Shown here: positions 6,825-7,858 of the stretch, in pieces
Layout of the letters: every line of letters begins with the position of its first letter
Numbering within the stretch: the first letter of the stretch is position 1
Assembly: GCA_946627575.1 (NCBI GenBank)
Contig: CAMOVS010000046.1
Location: forward strand, 1-7,858
Direction: 5' to 3'
DNA length: 7,858 bases
From: an uncultured Lachnospiraceae bacterium
Lineage (GTDB): Bacteria > Bacillota > Clostridia > Lachnospirales > Lachnospiraceae
Translations under genes and position numbers: made by a program
The notes under the pieces: generated by a model
Seen by the model: the letters and a program-made list of their open reading frames with translations, nothing else
Databases searched by the model: none
What the model was told of the DNA's origin: nothing

Positions 6825-6842
6825 GGGAAGCCTTAGCTCCCC
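6825..6842 (-). ncRNA. first hairpin of the ftsZ leader
   Basis: In transcript sense GGGGAGC (6842-6836) pairs with GCTTCCC (6831-6825) over seven pairs with one G-U, closing a four-base TAAG loop. It begins about 17 bases after the predicted transcript start. No T run follows, so it is not a terminator; a 5' stabilising or sensing element is plausible. Confidence 0.4.
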
Positions 6843-6846
6843 TATA

Positions 6847-6866
6847 TTAATCCATCTTAATCTATA
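6847..6866. repeat. tandem 10-bp repeat at the predicted ftsZ transcript start
   Basis: TTAATCCATC at 6847-6856 is followed directly by TTAATCTATA at 6857-6866, giving two TTAATC boxes exactly one helical turn apart. They cover the predicted transcription start and abut the -10 box. Such placement suits a repressor site, but the region is AT-rich and chance is possible. Confidence 0.35.
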
Positions 6867-6894
6867 TAATACTTTTTTTTTACAAAATAATCAA
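6866..6894 (-). promoter_or_regulatory. candidate sigma-A promoter of ftsZ
   Basis: In transcript sense TTGATT (6894-6889, 4 of 6 to consensus) is separated by exactly 17 bases from TATTAT (6871-6866, 5 of 6). The spacer holds an uninterrupted A run, and more A/T tracts lie just upstream, as in promoters with UP-like elements. Transcription would begin near 6859, giving a leader of about 145 nt before the TTG start. This is the best promoter match in the window. Confidence 0.6.
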
Positions 6895-6926
6895 CTATAT
6901 ATTGTGGTTTTTTTAAAAAAATAATC

Positions 6927-6955
6927 AATATCTACGAAAGCCCCTCTTGTTTCAA
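6927..6955 (-). promoter_or_regulatory. weaker second promoter candidate upstream of ftsZ
   Basis: TTGAAA (6955-6950) and GATATT (6932-6927) are 17 bases apart in transcript sense, matching consensus at 4 of 6 positions each. The -35 overlaps the inverted repeat at 6948-6966, so a protein bound there would affect it. Division genes often have several promoters, but this match alone is weak. Confidence 0.25.
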
Positions 6956-6966
6956 TCGGTGAAACA
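6948..6966. repeat. 7-bp inverted repeat between ftsQ and ftsZ
   Basis: TGTTTCA (6948-6954) and TGAAACA (6960-6966) are perfect inverted arms around ATCGG. It lies 38 bases after the ftsQ stop. The nearest T run in transcript sense is about 20 bases further on, so it is a poor intrinsic terminator. Its dyad form and overlap with a possible -35 make an operator at least as likely. Confidence 0.45.
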
Positions 6967-7004
6967 GGACTCTTTTCAAGGAATCTTCCTGTCATCATGA
7001 ACCG

Positions 7005-7769
7005 CTATTCTTTAAAGGTAATATATTCCTTATCCTCTTCGAACAGATGCAGGTCGATGGTCCCCCCTTTATGCTCTTTGGATACAGCCTCCAGTATAGC
7101 AGGTATCCTCGACATCTTGCCGTCCAGAGAGGAAACGGAACCCAGATAAATCTTGAAAGATCCGCAGTCCAAGGTAATCTCATCCTCACTGTCAAAATGA
7201 ATCTCATAGACCTGGATTTCATAATTGCGGATACCGCGGACAATGGCAATTACACTGCTGGTATAGTCTCCCCTGGCCTTTATTTTTTCTCCGGGCTTCA
7301 CCTCCTTGAACTGTACGCCCGTAACAAGGGGGACTTCTTCAAAAAGAGAGTTCCGGCTTTCCATGGTGTATCCGTCTTCGTTAAAATAGAAAAAACGGTT
7401 CATATATTCGAATACACCTGCACGTCCTTTTTCTTTGACCTTAACATGAAGGACCCCTGGCTTGTCAGCTTTCACACTCATCCGGGCTTCTTCGATAAAG
7501 GGGAAGTAGGTTGGGTGGAAAAAGTGGTTATGGAGGGTCATGACAAAAGAATTAGGTTCGTATTCTTCCTGCCGGATTCTCTCTTCTATCTCTCCGGTGG
7601 TATAGGTCACATTCCCTTCAATAACTATTTTCCTTATCCTGCCCCCGCGAACCAGGTAACAGGCAGCAAGGCCGACCGCAAGAAGCAGGAGCAGCATAAT
7701 AATTCTCCTGATCCGTTTTCGTCTTCTGCGCCTTTTCCCCAGGCGGGTCTGTTTTTTCTTCTCTTTCAT
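7005..7769 (-). CDS. ftsQ: cell division protein FtsQ/DivIB
   Basis: FtsQ (DivIB in Gram-positives) is a single-pass membrane protein of the divisome that links FtsL and DivIC and helps regulate septal wall synthesis. From the ATG at 7769 it has 254 residues: a very basic cytoplasmic head (KEKKKQTRLGKRRRRRKRIRR), one membrane segment at about 24-40, then a POTRA domain beginning IRKIVIEGNVTYTTGEIEERI (about 45-65) and running to about 113. The outer FtsQ domain follows, with LVTGVQF near 148-154 and the end GGTIDLHLFEEDKEYITFKE. AGGTGA seven bases before the ATG supports this start. A longer frame to a TTG at 7832 exists but would overlap the upstream FtsW-type gene and lacks a spaced ribosome site. 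It starts 16 bases after that gene, in the usual ftsW-ftsQ-ftsZ order. Confidence 0.93.
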   Translation of the reverse strand: MKEKKKQTRLGKRRRRRKRIRRIIMLLLLLAVGLAACYLVRGGRIRKIVIEGNVTYTTGEIEERIRQEEYEPNSFVMTLHNHFFHPTYFPFIEEARMSVKADKPGVLHVKVKEKGRAGVFEYMNRFFYFNEDGYTMESRNSLFEEVPLVTGVQFKEVKPGEKIKARGDYTSSVIAIVRGIRNYEIQVYEIHFDSEDEITLDCGSFKIYLGSVSSLDGKMSRIPAILEAVSKEHKGGTIDLHLFEEDKEYITFKE

Positions 7770-7785
7770 AAACCATTCACCTGCT

Positions 7786-7858
7786 TTATCTTCGGATCCG
7801 GATATAGCGTGAGACAGAGAGGACCAGACCAATCTCCATCAGAAGAAAGATCAGCGAA
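7786..7858 (-). CDS. ftsW: C-terminal end of an FtsW/SpoVE-family septal glycosyltransferase (partial)
   Basis: A frame entering from the window edge reads SLIFLLMEIGLVLSVSRY and six more codons, ending at a TAA at 7788-7786. This closely resembles the last membrane helix and tail of the FtsW/SpoVE/RodA lipid II polymerase family, in which a GG-S-LLxxLxxxGLxLSVSR pattern closes the protein. Only 23 codons are visible and nothing upstream can be checked. FtsW and SpoVE cannot be told apart from this tail. The position 16 bases before ftsQ fits the division cluster. It also argues that ftsQ starts at 7769, because the longer ftsQ frame would run inside this gene. Confidence 0.7.
   Translation of the reverse strand, partial: SLIFLLMEIGLVLSVSRYIRIRR

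Noticed and set aside
7770..7832. 21-residue N-terminal extension of FtsQ from a TTG
   Set aside because: It overlaps the end of the FtsW-type gene in another frame, lacks a properly spaced ribosome site, and the ATG at 7769 has one.
1..7858. Mobile elements, CRISPR array, tRNA/rRNA, prophage or defence genes
   Set aside because: I looked for transposase motifs, regular repeat-spacer patterns, long terminal repeats and tRNA-like cloverleafs and found none. The gene set is conserved housekeeping and transport.

Overview
The window looks like ordinary chromosome from an anaerobic Firmicute of the class Clostridia, most likely a Lachnospiraceae-type organism. The grounds are purine-rich Shine-Dalgarno sites before nearly every gene, an FtsZ that begins MLEIMTNE once its TTG start is recognised, a GreA with the 'SENFEYHAAK' form of the tip motif, and base composition near the middle of the GC range. 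The family placement is recalled family knowledge, not a search result. All genes lie on the minus strand, so transcription runs from high to low coordinates. I saw no insertion sequence, tRNA, rRNA, CRISPR array, phage gene or attachment site.

In transcription order, the right end (7858 to about 5539) is the tail of a division and cell-wall cluster: the last codons of an FtsW/SpoVE-type gene, then ftsQ (divIB) 16 bases later, then ftsZ. Between ftsQ and ftsZ are about 290 bases with a good sigma-A-type promoter, a tandem 10-bp repeat near the predicted transcript start, and a leader of about 145 nt. The leader can fold in two mutually exclusive ways, one of them terminator-like. ftsZ appears to start at a TTG codon behind a very strong Shine-Dalgarno; the ATG six codons upstream overlaps that Shine-Dalgarno.

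Next is a short cinA (5429 to 4635). It has the nucleotide-binding N-terminal and KH-like parts but ends where the C-terminal NMN deamidase (PncC-type) domain would begin.

After a promoter-like site and a perfect 12-bp inverted repeat comes a complete polyamine ABC importer operon, potA-potB-potC-potD (4474 to 730). Gaps are minimal, and potB/potC and potC/potD overlap, so translation is probably coupled. PotD is a predicted lipoprotein that captures spermidine or putrescine outside the membrane, PotB and PotC form the channel, and PotA powers it.

The left end carries a greA-family transcript-cleavage factor (574 to 74), preceded by a spacer with four CTGTAT repeats, and possibly the first codons of another gene at the very edge.

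The strongest lead for something undescribed is the structured ftsZ leader. The domain-truncated CinA and the hairpin in the pot leader are secondary leads. The rest reads as conserved housekeeping sequence.
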